Positions 7,994 through 15,922 of a DNA stretch of 28,539 nt are shown in pieces (positions within the stretch are counted from its first letter, which is position 1; every line of letters starts with the position of its first letter). A model generated the notes under the pieces. It saw only the letters and a program-made list of their open reading frames with translations, made no database searches and was not told the DNA's origin. The stretch is from CALVGQ01 sp964368495 (GTDB lineage: Bacteria; Bacillota_I; Bacilli_A; Erysipelotrichales; Erysipelotrichaceae): assembly GCA_964368495.1 (NCBI GenBank), contig CAYJAJ010000019.1, forward strand, positions 1 to 28,539. Reading direction: 5' to 3'. The position numbers and the translations under genes are program-made.

Positions 7994-8029
7994 AGGGGCA
8001 GATTAGCTCTTTTATTTTATTTTTCTTTT
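7992..8029 (+). terminator. fmt terminator
   Basis: AAAGGGGC (7992-7999) pairs with GCTCTTTT (8006-8013) with two G-T wobbles and a 6-base loop. A T-rich stretch follows to 8029. The fmt stop codon overlaps the start of the stem. Confidence 0.6.
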
Positions 8030-8045
8030 AATACAGTAATAGTTT

Positions 8046-8054
8046 TGCTATAAT
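8046..8054 (+). promoter_or_regulatory. lepA promoter (extended -10)
   Basis: TGC-TATAAT lies 23 bases before the lepA start codon. The -35 region is only T-rich. The predicted transcript start is at about 8061, directly before the Shine-Dalgarno GAGGAGG. Confidence 0.6.
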
Positions 8055-8076
8055 TGTTTAGTCGAGGAGGATTACT

Positions 8077-9879
8077 ATGCAACAAAATAATATCCGTAAC
8101 TTTTCAATCATCGCTCATATAGACCACGGTAAATCAACCTTGGCTGATCGTATTTTAGAGCTTACAAAAACGGTTGAACAAAGAGAGATGGTTTCACAAA
8201 TACTGGATTCACTTGATTTAGAAAGAGAACGAGGTATTACAATAAAATTAAATGCCGTGCAGCTGCAGTATAAAGCAAAAGATAATGAAGTTTATACACT
8301 TCATTTGATTGATACACCGGGACATGTGGATTTTACATATGAAGTTTCAAGATCATTAGCTGCATGTGAAGGCGCTGTTTTAGTTGTTGATGCAGCACAA
8401 GGTGTTGAAGCTCAAACACTAGCTAATGTATACCTAGCACTTGATAATGATTTAGAAATTATTCCTGTAATTAATAAAATAGATTTGCCAAGTGCAGATA
8501 CTGAACGTGTTAAAAAGGAAATAGAAAATGTCATTGGTCTTGATTGTAGTGATGCTCCACTAATTAGTGCTAAAAGCGGCTTAAATATTATTGATGTTTT
8601 AGAGTCAGTAGTAGAACATGTTCCTGCACCTGCTGGAAAACTTGAAAATCCACTTCAGGCTTTAGTTTTTGATAGCTTGTATGATATCTACCGTGGCGTA
8701 ATTGCCTATGTTAGAGTTCAAGAAGGAGAAATTAAGGTTGGAGATAAGATACGATTTATGGCCACTGGTGCTGAATATGACGTTATTGAGTGTGGTGTAA
8801 GAAATCCAAAAGAAGTAAAAAAACAGTCACTTCAATGTGGAGAAGTAGGATGGGTATGTGCTAGCATTAAATCTGTAAAAGATGTGAGGGTTGGGGATAC
8901 AATTACATCTGTGGAAAAACCCGCTAGTGAGCCACTTCCGGGTTATCGAGTAATGAATCCAATGGTTTATTGTGGTTTATATCCAACTGATTCTAATAAA
9001 TATAATGATTTAAGAGATGCACTTGAAAAACTTCAATTAAATGATGCTGCTCTTACTTATGAGGCGGAAACTTCTCAAGCTTTAGGATTTGGATTCAGAT
9101 GTGGTTTTTTAGGTCTTCTTCATATGGATGTTATTCAAGAGCGACTTGAAAGAGAATATAATTTAACGCTTATTGCAACTGCACCTAGTGTAATTTATCA
9201 CTGCTATATGACAGATAATACGATGATTCAAATTGATAACCCTGCACTTTTACCAGAAGTTCAAAGAATCGATCGTTTGGAAGAACCTTATGTAAAGGCT
9301 TCAATTATTGTTCCACAGGAATATATTGGTGCTGTCATGGAATTATGCCAAAATAAGCGTGGAAATTATGTTGATATGCAAATGATTGATCAAACAAGAA
9401 ATCAGATTATTTATGATTTACCACTAGGAGAGATTGTGTTTGATTTCTTCGATAAACTTAAAAGTTGCACAAAAGGATATGCATCTTTAGATTATGAGTT
9501 GATTGGCTACAAAGAGAGCAAACTTGTTAAAATGGATATTTTACTTAATGGGGAAATCGTGGATGCTTTAAGTGTGATTGTCCATCGTGATTTCGCATAC
9601 CATAGAGGAAATGCGATAACAGTTAAATTAAAAGATCTTATTCCGCGCCAACAATTTGAAATACCAGTACAAGCAGCTGTAAATGGTAAGGTTATTGCGA
9701 GAACTAATATTAAATCACTCCGTAAGAATGTACTTGCGAAATGTTATGGTGGAGATATTTCTCGAAAGAAGAAACTTCTTGAGAAGCAAAAAGAAGGTAA
9801 AAAACGCATGAAGTCAGTGGGATCTGTAGAAATACCACAGGAGGCTTTTATGGCGGTTTTATCAATGGATGAAAATTAA
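8077..9879 (+). CDS. lepA: Elongation factor 4 (LepA) GTPase
   Basis: Ribosome-bound translational GTPase related to EF-G; reported roles include back-translocation and help in initiation or 30S assembly. It has 600 residues, the typical length. The G1 motif is AHIDHGKST (13-21), G3 is DTPGHVD (79-85) and G4 is NKID. It has the EF-4-specific C-terminal domain with HRDFAYHRGNAITVKLKDLI and ends in a basic KKKLLEKQKEGKKRMK region. ATG 8077 follows GAGGAGG at 8064-8070. lepA near gpr-spoIIP and followed by hemW is the Bacillus order; here fmt is interposed. Confidence 0.98.
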   Translation: MQQNNIRNFSIIAHIDHGKSTLADRILELTKTVEQREMVSQILDSLDLERERGITIKLNAVQLQYKAKDNEVYTLHLIDTPGHVDFTYEVSRSLAACEGAVLVVDAAQGVEAQTLANVYLALDNDLEIIPVINKIDLPSADTERVKKEIENVIGLDCSDAPLISAKSGLNIIDVLESVVEHVPAPAGKLENPLQALVFDSLYDIYRGVIAYVRVQEGEIKVGDKIRFMATGAEYDVIECGVRNPKEVKKQSLQCGEVGWVCASIKSVKDVRVGDTITSVEKPASEPLPGYRVMNPMVYCGLYPTDSNKYNDLRDALEKLQLNDAALTYEAETSQALGFGFRCGFLGLLHMDVIQERLEREYNLTLIATAPSVIYHCYMTDNTMIQIDNPALLPEVQRIDRLEEPYVKASIIVPQEYIGAVMELCQNKRGNYVDMQMIDQTRNQIIYDLPLGEIVFDFFDKLKSCTKGYASLDYELIGYKESKLVKMDILLNGEIVDALSVIVHRDFAYHRGNAITVKLKDLIPRQQFEIPVQAAVNGKVIARTNIKSLRKNVLAKCYGGDISRKKKLLEKQKEGKKRMKSVGSVEIPQEAFMAVLSMDEN

Positions 9880-9903
9880 GCGTAGAAGTACGCTTTTCTT
9901 TTA
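9878..9903 (+). terminator. lepA terminator
   Basis: AAGCGTA (9878-9884) and TACGCTT (9889-9895) form a perfect 7-bp stem with a GAAG loop, followed by a T-rich tail. The lepA stop codon overlaps the stem. The stem is short, so read-through into hemW is possible; I see no good separate hemW promoter. Confidence 0.7.
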
Positions 9904-9942
9904 TAGAAAATAAAGAAAGAGTTGTTAAGTAAGGAGGGTTTT

Positions 9943-11031
9943 ATGGCTGTAGCAATGTATGTGCATATTCCATTTTGTAATTCAATTTGTTCATATTGTG
10001 ATTTTACACGAGTAAAATGCAATGATGATTTAATCGATAAATATTTAAATTCACTTGAATATGAATTGAATGAATGTGTACAAGATACGTCGTTTAAAAC
10101 AATTTATATTGGCGGTGGAACTCCAACTTCACTAAACTTAGTTCAGCTTGAAAGACTGCTTAAAATGCTTTTTAAATACACTAGGGAGGTTATAGAGTAC
10201 ACTATTGAAGTTAATCCTGAAACAATTGATGAATCGAAAGTTCAATTACTAAAAAAATATAAAATTAATCGCGTTAGCATTGGAGTACAAACTACTTCTG
10301 ATCGTTTGTTACAACGTATTAATCGTAATCATTCTTGGAATCAAGTGAAAGACGTTGTTAAAATGTTTAATGAAAATGGTATTTTTAATATTTCACTTGA
10401 CTGCCTTTATTCGCTACCAACACAAAGTTGTGATGATGTAAAAACAACATTACAACATTTTATTGATTTGGGTGTGTCCCATATTTCTCTTTATAGTTTA
10501 ACGATTGAAGAGAACAGTGTGTTTGGGCGAGATAAAACAAGTAAATGTAGTGATGAACTTGAGGAAGAAATGTATTTTACGGCTATAAATCTTTTAAAAA
10601 AATCAAATTATTCTCAATACGAAATAAGTAATTTTGCCAAAAATGGATTTGAATCGCTTCATAATCAAGTATATTGGAATTATGAAGATTTTTATGGGGT
10701 TGGATTAGGTGCAAGTGGAAAGTACAATCACCAACGATATGATAATACGACTAATTTTATAGATTATTTTAAACATCAATGGAAAAAAAACCAAATAGAA
10801 TTATCATTAGATGATGAAATCTTTGAGGCATTGATGATGGGATTGAGATTAAAAAAAGGAATATACATTAGTGATTTCAATCAGCGCTTTAATATTGATT
10901 TATTACAGTACTACAAGGATAGCATTGATTATAATGTTAAAAAGCATTGGCTAGAAATAAATGAAGGTCACTTACGTTGTACAGATGGTGGATACCCGTT
11001 ACTAAATAGTATTTTGGGGCATTTTATTTAG
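9943..11031 (+). CDS. hemW: Radical SAM protein HemW (heme chaperone; formerly called HemN-like)
   Basis: HemW-family proteins bind a 4Fe-4S cluster and heme and pass heme to target proteins; they are often misannotated as coproporphyrinogen III oxidase. The 362-residue protein has the cluster motif FCNSICSYC (C12, C16, C19). GGGTPTSL follows, and the SAM-site segment SIGVQTTSDRLLQRINRNHS is typical of HemW. I chose ATG 9943 because AAGGAGGG lies 4 bases before it; an in-frame ATG at 9955 is possible. No heme biosynthesis genes are in the window, so the actual heme use cannot be judged. Bacillus also has this gene after lepA. Confidence 0.9.
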   Translation: MAVAMYVHIPFCNSICSYCDFTRVKCNDDLIDKYLNSLEYELNECVQDTSFKTIYIGGGTPTSLNLVQLERLLKMLFKYTREVIEYTIEVNPETIDESKVQLLKKYKINRVSIGVQTTSDRLLQRINRNHSWNQVKDVVKMFNENGIFNISLDCLYSLPTQSCDDVKTTLQHFIDLGVSHISLYSLTIEENSVFGRDKTSKCSDELEEEMYFTAINLLKKSNYSQYEISNFAKNGFESLHNQVYWNYEDFYGVGLGASGKYNHQRYDNTTNFIDYFKHQWKKNQIELSLDDEIFEALMMGLRLKKGIYISDFNQRFNIDLLQYYKDSIDYNVKKHWLEINEGHLRCTDGGYPLLNSILGHFI

Positions 11032-11068
11032 ATTTTATTGAAATAAATCATATAATTACGCATTTACT

Positions 11069-11112
11069 GCTTAACAAATCGTCTTTTATGATAGATTTTG
11101 TTAAGCTTTTTT
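11069..11112 (+). terminator. hemW terminator
   Basis: GCTTAACAAA (11069-11078) and TTTGTTAAGC (11097-11106) form a perfect 10-bp stem, followed by TTTTTT. It is one of the strongest terminators in the window. Confidence 0.88.
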
Positions 11113-11151
11113 GTATTGTATGATGTGAAGGTTTCCATAATCTTTTTTCTA

Positions 11152-11180
11152 TTTACATTTAATTATTACGTTGTTAATAA
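11152..11180 (+). promoter_or_regulatory. Candidate sigma-A promoter upstream of dacB
   Basis: TTTACA (11152-11157), a 17-base spacer and TAATAA (11175-11180) preceded by TGT (extended -10). The region is very AT-rich, so chance matches are likely. Confidence 0.4.
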
Positions 11181-11203
11181 TTTTTTTATTTGTTAAGGGT
11201 TGT

Positions 11204-11230
11204 TCTAATTCTCTTTGTTTGAAATACAAT
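11204..11230 (+). promoter_or_regulatory. Candidate sigma-E promoter of dacB-spmA-spmB
   Basis: AATACAAT (11223-11230) matches the sigma-E -10 consensus at 7 of 8 positions. TCTAATT (11204-11210) matches the -35 at 5 of 7, with a 12-base spacer. The predicted start near 11237 lies just before the dacB Shine-Dalgarno. In Bacillus this operon is sigma-E controlled, which supports the match. Confidence 0.4.
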
Positions 11231-11246
11231 GAACTAGGTGATGAAT

Positions 11247-12239
11247 ATGAAAAATGGTTTGTTGATTATCTGTCTTTTATTAATGAGTATTCAGTCTGTT
11301 TATGCAGAACCTTATATAGTTGTTAATGTAAATGATGATCAAGTGATTGAGTCAGAAGATGCGCACGAAGTACGAAGCATCGCATCCATTACTAAAATCA
11401 TGACTTGTTTAATTGCTCTTGAATATGGTGATTTCACTGATATATGGTCTGTTGGCGATGAACTAGATGAAGCTTGGGGTAGTATGATTCATCTTACAAA
11501 AGGTCAAGAGGTTTCGATGCGTTCACTCTTGTATGGGTTAATGTTAAAATCAGGCAATGATGCCTCATTAGTCATTGCTGATAGAGTAGGAGGAAGTGTT
11601 GAAGATTTTGTTGCATTAATGAATAAAAAAGCGGAAGAAATTGGAATGTTTAATACTGTGTTTAATAATCCACATGGACTAGATGTATACGAAGAGGGAA
11701 ATTATTCAACAGTATTTGATATGGCGCTTTTAATGAGTGAGGCGCTTGAAAATCCAATGTTTAAAGAAATCATTTCAACAAAAGAATACACAAGCGAATG
11801 GGGAGTTACATGGAGAAATTCTAATGATTTACTTCACGATTTTCCCTTTTGTATTGGTGGGAAAACTGGATTTACAAATAAAGCAGGAAGGACATTAGTC
11901 AGTGCAGCAGAAAAAGATGGAGCAATGTATGTTGTTGTGACATTTAATCTTCAAGATCGTTATCCTTTTCATGAAGAGAAATACTTGGAAGTTATGAAAG
12001 ATAGAAGTGTTCATGAATTGTTAAGCGTACAAACGATAAATCAAGAAAATTATGTGATAGATATTGATTATCCATTTGAAATAGTCGCAACTGAGGAAGA
12101 ACTTGAAAATGGAACACTTAGTACTTACCTTGATAAGAAAAACGATGAGTATATAGTAGAGTGGTATTATAAAGAACATCGCAAAGTTGAGATTTATGAT
12201 GCTAATAAACAAACATGTATTTGGGGGTGGTGTTTTTGA
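11247..12239 (+). CDS. dacB: Sporulation D-alanyl-D-alanine carboxypeptidase (PBP5*/DacB type)
   Basis: Secreted serine DD-carboxypeptidase that removes the terminal D-Ala of peptide stems. In the sporulation context it limits cross-linking of spore cortex. It has 330 residues with a signal peptide at 1-20 (hydrophobic core, SVYA before the likely cleavage site). The penicillin-binding motifs are S47-I-T-K50 (SxxK), S102-G-N104 (SxN) and K206-T-G208 (KTG). I chose ATG 11247, with AGGTG 6 bases upstream; GTG 11238 and ATG 11241 in the same frame overlap the ribosome site. The C-terminal domain is short and ends in an unusual aromatic TCIWGWCF. Coupling to spmA and spmB argues for dacB over dacA or dacF. 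Confidence 0.9.
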   Translation: MKNGLLIICLLLMSIQSVYAEPYIVVNVNDDQVIESEDAHEVRSIASITKIMTCLIALEYGDFTDIWSVGDELDEAWGSMIHLTKGQEVSMRSLLYGLMLKSGNDASLVIADRVGGSVEDFVALMNKKAEEIGMFNTVFNNPHGLDVYEEGNYSTVFDMALLMSEALENPMFKEIISTKEYTSEWGVTWRNSNDLLHDFPFCIGGKTGFTNKAGRTLVSAAEKDGAMYVVVTFNLQDRYPFHEEKYLEVMKDRSVHELLSVQTINQENYVIDIDYPFEIVATEEELENGTLSTYLDKKNDEYIVEWYYKEHRKVEIYDANKQTCIWGWCF

Positions 12240-12811
12240 ACAAAATTTGGTGTACTTTAATACTTGTTGCATTAATATACGGAGCATTAACTGGAAACAT
12301 AAATTCAATCAATCAAGTGGTAATTGGAGTTGGTGAAGAAACATTTGAGTTTGCATTACCTTTAATTATGGCTACATGTTTTTGGAATGGAATGATGAGC
12401 GTTGCAAAGGATGTAGGACTATTAAAAATGCTTGAAAAATGGCTTCATCCACTGTTAAGTAGACTTCTTCCAGATTTAAAAAACCAACCAGATACTCTTC
12501 AATATATTTCAGCAAATGTTGTTATAAATATGTTTGGATTAGGATTTGCAGCAACACCAAGTGGTTTGAAAGCCATGAAACTAATGCAAGAACGAAATCC
12601 TAATAAAAAAGTAGCTACACGATCAATGATAACATTCTTGGTGTTAAATACTGCAGGAGTAACAATTCTTGCGACCAACATCGTTGCACTAAGAAATCAA
12701 TTTAATTCAGCAAATCCCACAGATTTTTTACCTTATGCGATATTGGCGACTGTTTGTGCTTCCATTGCTGGGTTGACATTAGATAGGTGGTGTAATTATC
12801 GAAAATATTAG
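12236..12811 (+). CDS. spmA: Spore maturation protein A
   Basis: Integral membrane protein needed, with SpmB, for full spore core dehydration and heat resistance in Bacillus and Clostridium. Its molecular activity is unknown; it belongs to the nucleoside-recognition (Gate) domain family. The 191-residue protein has several hydrophobic segments and the conserved FALPLIMATCFWNGMMSVAK and NMFGLGFAATPSGLKAMK stretches. I chose TTG 12236 because GGGGGTGG lies 5 bases upstream and the length then fits the family (196 in Bacillus). It overlaps the dacB stop by 4 bases (TTGA). Confidence 0.94.
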   Translation: MNKIWCTLILVALIYGALTGNINSINQVVIGVGEETFEFALPLIMATCFWNGMMSVAKDVGLLKMLEKWLHPLLSRLLPDLKNQPDTLQYISANVVINMFGLGFAATPSGLKAMKLMQERNPNKKVATRSMITFLVLNTAGVTILATNIVALRNQFNSANPTDFLPYAILATVCASIAGLTLDRWCNYRKY

Positions 12812-12821
12812 TTTATGGATA

Positions 12822-13313
12822 TTGCCTGCGTGCGTTTTTGTAATTTTCATTTTTTCGATTATAAAGCGAGTTGATGCCTATACAAGTTTTACAAATGGAG
12901 TAAAAGAAGGGATGTTTTTATTTACAGATATTTTTCCAAGTTTACTTGCGATGATGTTGGCGGTTAGTTTACTTCGCCAAACAGGACTTTTTGACGTATT
13001 AGGCAGCTTCTTACAGCCAGTATTTAAGGGGATTCCGTCTAGTATTTTTCCATTAGCAATGTTTAGACCAATTTCTGGTGGAGCATCAATGGCAATAATG
13101 ATTGATATATTTAAGACACTTGGAGTAGATTCACTTGCTGGAAAAATGGCAGGAGTACTACAAGGTTCAACTGATACGACATTTTATGTTATTTCACTTT
13201 ATTTTTCATCTGTTGGAATTACAAAAGTACGAAATGCTATTGGAATTGGATTGTTTGCTGATTTTGTGGGTATTAGTGTAGGTATCATACTTACGTGCAT
13301 ATTTATGACTTAA
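12822..13313 (+). CDS. spmB: Spore maturation protein B (start uncertain)
   Basis: Membrane partner of SpmA in spore core dehydration. At least 163 residues are encoded, with conserved TNGVKEGMFLFTDIFPSLLAMM, MFRPISGGASMAIM and VLQGSTDTTFYVISLYFSS. The only conventional start in the open frame is TTG 12822, which has no Shine-Dalgarno and would cut into the first membrane segment. The frame stays open back to 12783. An AGGTGG at 12785-12790 precedes in-frame ATT 12795 and ATC 12798, and the residues between (IIENISLWIL) read like a natural SpmB N-terminus. The true start may therefore be a non-canonical codon at 12795 or 12798, overlapping the spmA stop (12809-12811). Confidence 0.9.
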   Translation: MPACVFVIFIFSIIKRVDAYTSFTNGVKEGMFLFTDIFPSLLAMMLAVSLLRQTGLFDVLGSFLQPVFKGIPSSIFPLAMFRPISGGASMAIMIDIFKTLGVDSLAGKMAGVLQGSTDTTFYVISLYFSSVGITKVRNAIGIGLFADFVGISVGIILTCIFMT

Positions 13314-13388
13314 ATAAAGAAAATAAATACTTAATTAAAATTAGTTTTTTTAAAATATTAAATAGTTCTACTCTTTTTTGTGTTTTCT

Positions 13389-13397
13389 TGTTAAAAT
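13389..13397 (+). promoter_or_regulatory. rluB promoter (extended -10)
   Basis: TGT-TAAAAT 22 bases before the rluB start, with no clear -35. It would allow vegetative expression of rluB independently of the sporulation genes upstream. Confidence 0.45.
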
Positions 13398-13419
13398 AGA
13401 GTGACTAAGGAGATTTAAT

Positions 13420-14154
13420 ATGGATCGATTACAAAAAATTATTGCAGCTAGCGGAATAACATCACGCCGTAAAGCTGAAGAAATGATAAAAGAAGGCCGG
13501 GTTAGTGTTGATGGTAAAGTCATTACTGAAATGGGTTATCAACCACGAAAAGGCGCAACTATTTTAGTTGATGGAAAAGCAGTGGTACGCGAATCAAAAG
13601 TATATTTTGTTATGAATAAGCCAAAGAAAACATTATGTACACTAAATGATGAACATGGACGCGCGACTGTAGTGGATATAGTTGATGTTAAAGAGAGAAT
13701 TTTTACTGTAGGGCGACTTGATTTTGATACTACAGGTGTTTTGATTTTAACAAATGATGGTGAGTTTGCGAATGAAATTATTCATCCAAGATATCACATT
13801 CCAAAAACATACGATGTTTTTATAAATGGTGTATTAAGTACAGAACAAATAAAACAACTGGAAAAAGGTGTTGAACTTGATGATGGTATTATGACTTTAC
13901 CTGCAAAAGTATGGGTGACCAACAAAGATTTTGATAAAAAAACAACTACATTTGAATTGACTATTCAAGAAGGTAGAAATCGTCAAGTAAAACGTATGAT
14001 AGAAGCTATCGGCTTCGAAGTAAAAAGACTTCATCGTAAAAAAATTGGTACGCTAACATGCAAGGATTTAAATGCAGGTGATTATCGTATTTTGAAACCT
14101 TTTGAGGTTAAACAATTAAGACAACTTGCAAATGAAGGCAGAAAAATTCGATAA
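13420..14154 (+). CDS. rluB: 23S rRNA pseudouridine synthase RluB/RsuA family
   Basis: Converts a uridine of 23S rRNA (U2605 in E. coli numbering for RluB) to pseudouridine. The 244-residue protein has an N-terminal S4 RNA-binding domain (1-46, MDRLQKIIAASGITSRRKAE). The catalytic domain carries the family II signature VGRLDFDTTGVLILTNDG, with the aspartate that attacks the uridine. EGRNRQVKRMIEAIGFEVKRLHR follows near residues 188-210. ATG 13420 follows AAGGAG. rluB after spmB matches Bacillus gene order, favouring RluB over RsuA. It converges with rqcH with only 8 bases between stop codons and no obvious strong terminator. Confidence 0.93.
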   Translation: MDRLQKIIAASGITSRRKAEEMIKEGRVSVDGKVITEMGYQPRKGATILVDGKAVVRESKVYFVMNKPKKTLCTLNDEHGRATVVDIVDVKERIFTVGRLDFDTTGVLILTNDGEFANEIIHPRYHIPKTYDVFINGVLSTEQIKQLEKGVELDDGIMTLPAKVWVTNKDFDKKTTTFELTIQEGRNRQVKRMIEAIGFEVKRLHRKKIGTLTCKDLNAGDYRILKPFEVKQLRQLANEGRKIR

Positions 14155-14162
14155 GAATAATA

Positions 14163-15809
14163 TTATTTGTTAAAGTAATGTTTGATTTCTTCGAAATCAG
14201 GATCAATGTAAATTGTTTTATAATTTGAAAGTGAAACAAAACCAAGTGCTGCTCCAGGCACTTTTTTTAATTGTTTTACAAGACAATAATTGACAGGAAC
14301 AGAGGATGAATAACGCCCCTTACTAAAATATGCAGCAATGTTTGCAGCAAGTCGAATAGTTTTTTCATCAGGGTTATCAGTGTTAATGATAACATGTGCA
14401 CCATGATAATCTTTTGCATGAAGCCACGTATCATTTCTTCTGGCAAGCTCAAATGTGACAAAATCATTTTGAATATTATTCTTTCCAAATTGGATCACGA
14501 TTTTTTCATCAACTTTTATTGTAGTTATATTAGGGTAATCTTTTTTCTTTTTCTTTCGGATTTTACTTATCGTCATTTTACAATACCCCAGATTAGCTAA
14601 CTCATCTTTAATTTCTTTTGCGTCATTAAAATTAGCTATTTCAAGTTGTTGTTCAATAGCTTCAAAATAATTAATTTCTTTTTTGCAAATTTCAATTTGT
14701 TTTTTAAGGTGTATTTGACCTTTCTTGCCCTTGTTGTATTTTTGGAAATACTTCTTTGCGTTTTGTAGTCCATCAAGTTTTGGGTCAAGCTGAATAAGTA
14801 TTGATCCAGTTCCATCATATTTATCAAGAGTAATGCTTGTATCTCCTTTATTGATTAAGTAATTGTAAGGTTGTAAATAATCCCCAAATTCACGCCATTT
14901 TTCACAGTCTAATGCATTATCTAAATCTTGCATTAGTCGCGGTAATTTGTTTCTTAAGTGTTTTAATTCTCTTCTTACAAGTTTAAATAAATCGCCACTC
15001 ATTTGTTTAATGCGATCTTTTTCCTCTTTGTGAAAGTAATAAACATCTAATCCTTCCATAATGCCGTATTCCTTATAGGGTTTATCTAAATGAGTTAATG
15101 GTATACAATGGTACAATCCTTCATCATTACTTTCAGTGATATAAAGTGATTTACTATTTTTTATTTCATTCATAATTTCATTGAATGGTTGATTATTTAG
15201 TATGCGAAATTTTATTTCTTTACTCAATATAGGAGAAAATCCTTTAAGCTGTTTTGTTAAATCAAAATCAAAATTAACTTCAGGATTATCAAATGGATCA
15301 AGCTTTTCTTCTTGTTTTTTTGGAAGAGTAAACTGAGCTCCTGGTTGAAGAATACGGTTGTTGTTTTCAAATGGTGGAATACGTTTTAGTAGATCCATTA
15401 TTCTGCCTTCTTCATTGTATAAAATAACATTAGCGTATCTTCCCATTAACTCAATGCTCATTTTCAATACGACTTTATCTTTTATTTCGTTTCTTGTTGC
15501 GATAGATAAAGTAATATAACGATCAAAATCTGTTTGTTCAATATCAAAAATTGTTGCACTTTCAAGATGTTTTCTTAAAAACATTACAAAGTTACTTGGT
15601 TCTTCAGGAGTTGGGTATTCTTTAGTAGTTAAGTTAATACGATTGAATATAGAATGACATGAAATGATTAAATTTTGTTTTTTTCCTTCAGCTCTTAGTT
15701 GAAAAAACAATTCAGTTTTAGAAATTTGATATATTTTGTTGATTTTTGCAGGTAAAATGCTTTTTATTTCATCTTGTATTTTATATAATAGTAAACCATC
15801 TAGTGCCAT
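14163..15809 (-). CDS. rqcH: Ribosome quality-control protein RqcH (NFACT/fibronectin-binding family)
   Basis: Binds stalled 50S subunits carrying peptidyl-tRNA and adds C-terminal alanine tails that mark the nascent chain for degradation (knowledge from Bacillus RqcH); older names are FbpA or YloA. The 548-residue protein has an NFACT-N domain with D96-R97 (TDFDRY), corresponding to the D97/R98 pair needed in Bacillus. The middle is a long charged coiled-coil region. The C-terminal NFACT-R domain holds WLHAKDYHGAHVIINT. I chose ATG 15809, with AAGGAG 8 bases upstream; an upstream ATG at 15878 would read across the promoter. Confidence 0.93.
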   Translation of the reverse strand: MALDGLLLYKIQDEIKSILPAKINKIYQISKTELFFQLRAEGKKQNLIISCHSIFNRINLTTKEYPTPEEPSNFVMFLRKHLESATIFDIEQTDFDRYITLSIATRNEIKDKVVLKMSIELMGRYANVILYNEEGRIMDLLKRIPPFENNNRILQPGAQFTLPKKQEEKLDPFDNPEVNFDFDLTKQLKGFSPILSKEIKFRILNNQPFNEIMNEIKNSKSLYITESNDEGLYHCIPLTHLDKPYKEYGIMEGLDVYYFHKEEKDRIKQMSGDLFKLVRRELKHLRNKLPRLMQDLDNALDCEKWREFGDYLQPYNYLINKGDTSITLDKYDGTGSILIQLDPKLDGLQNAKKYFQKYNKGKKGQIHLKKQIEICKKEINYFEAIEQQLEIANFNDAKEIKDELANLGYCKMTISKIRKKKKKDYPNITTIKVDEKIVIQFGKNNIQNDFVTFELARRNDTWLHAKDYHGAHVIINTDNPDEKTIRLAANIAAYFSKGRYSSSVPVNYCLVKQLKKVPGAALGFVSLSNYKTIYIDPDFEEIKHYFNK

Positions 15810-15834
15810 AATTAGTACTCCTTTTAATTCGTAT

Positions 15835-15862
15835 ATTATATCACTTTTCACACATAAGTCAT
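15835..15862 (-). promoter_or_regulatory. rqcH promoter
   Basis: On the minus strand TATAAT (15840-15835) is preceded by TGA (extended -10). ATGACT (15862-15857), 4 of 6 to the -35 consensus, lies 16 bases upstream. The site backs onto the tldD promoter region. Confidence 0.6.
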
Positions 15863-15871
15863 TAATTACTC

Positions 15872-15900
15872 TGTTCAATTTATCAAAAAGGATGTAAAAT
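15872..15900 (+). promoter_or_regulatory. Possible tldD promoter
   Basis: TAAAAT (15895-15900) with a weak -35-like TGTTCA (15872-15877) 17 bases upstream. It lies 22 bases before the tldD start. Divergent from the rqcH promoter. The -35 is poor. Confidence 0.35.
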
Positions 15901-15922
15901 TGTCTCTAGAAAGAAGGTATTT

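Noticed and set aside
13329..13352. Terminator after spmB (ACTTAATT...AATTAG followed by T run)
   Set aside because: The stem is A-T only with a bulge and almost no loop. The T run is suggestive but the hairpin is not convincing.
14155..14170. AATAATATTATT palindrome between rluB and rqcH as a shared terminator
   Set aside because: The stem is only A-T pairs without loop or T tract, and is too weak to call.
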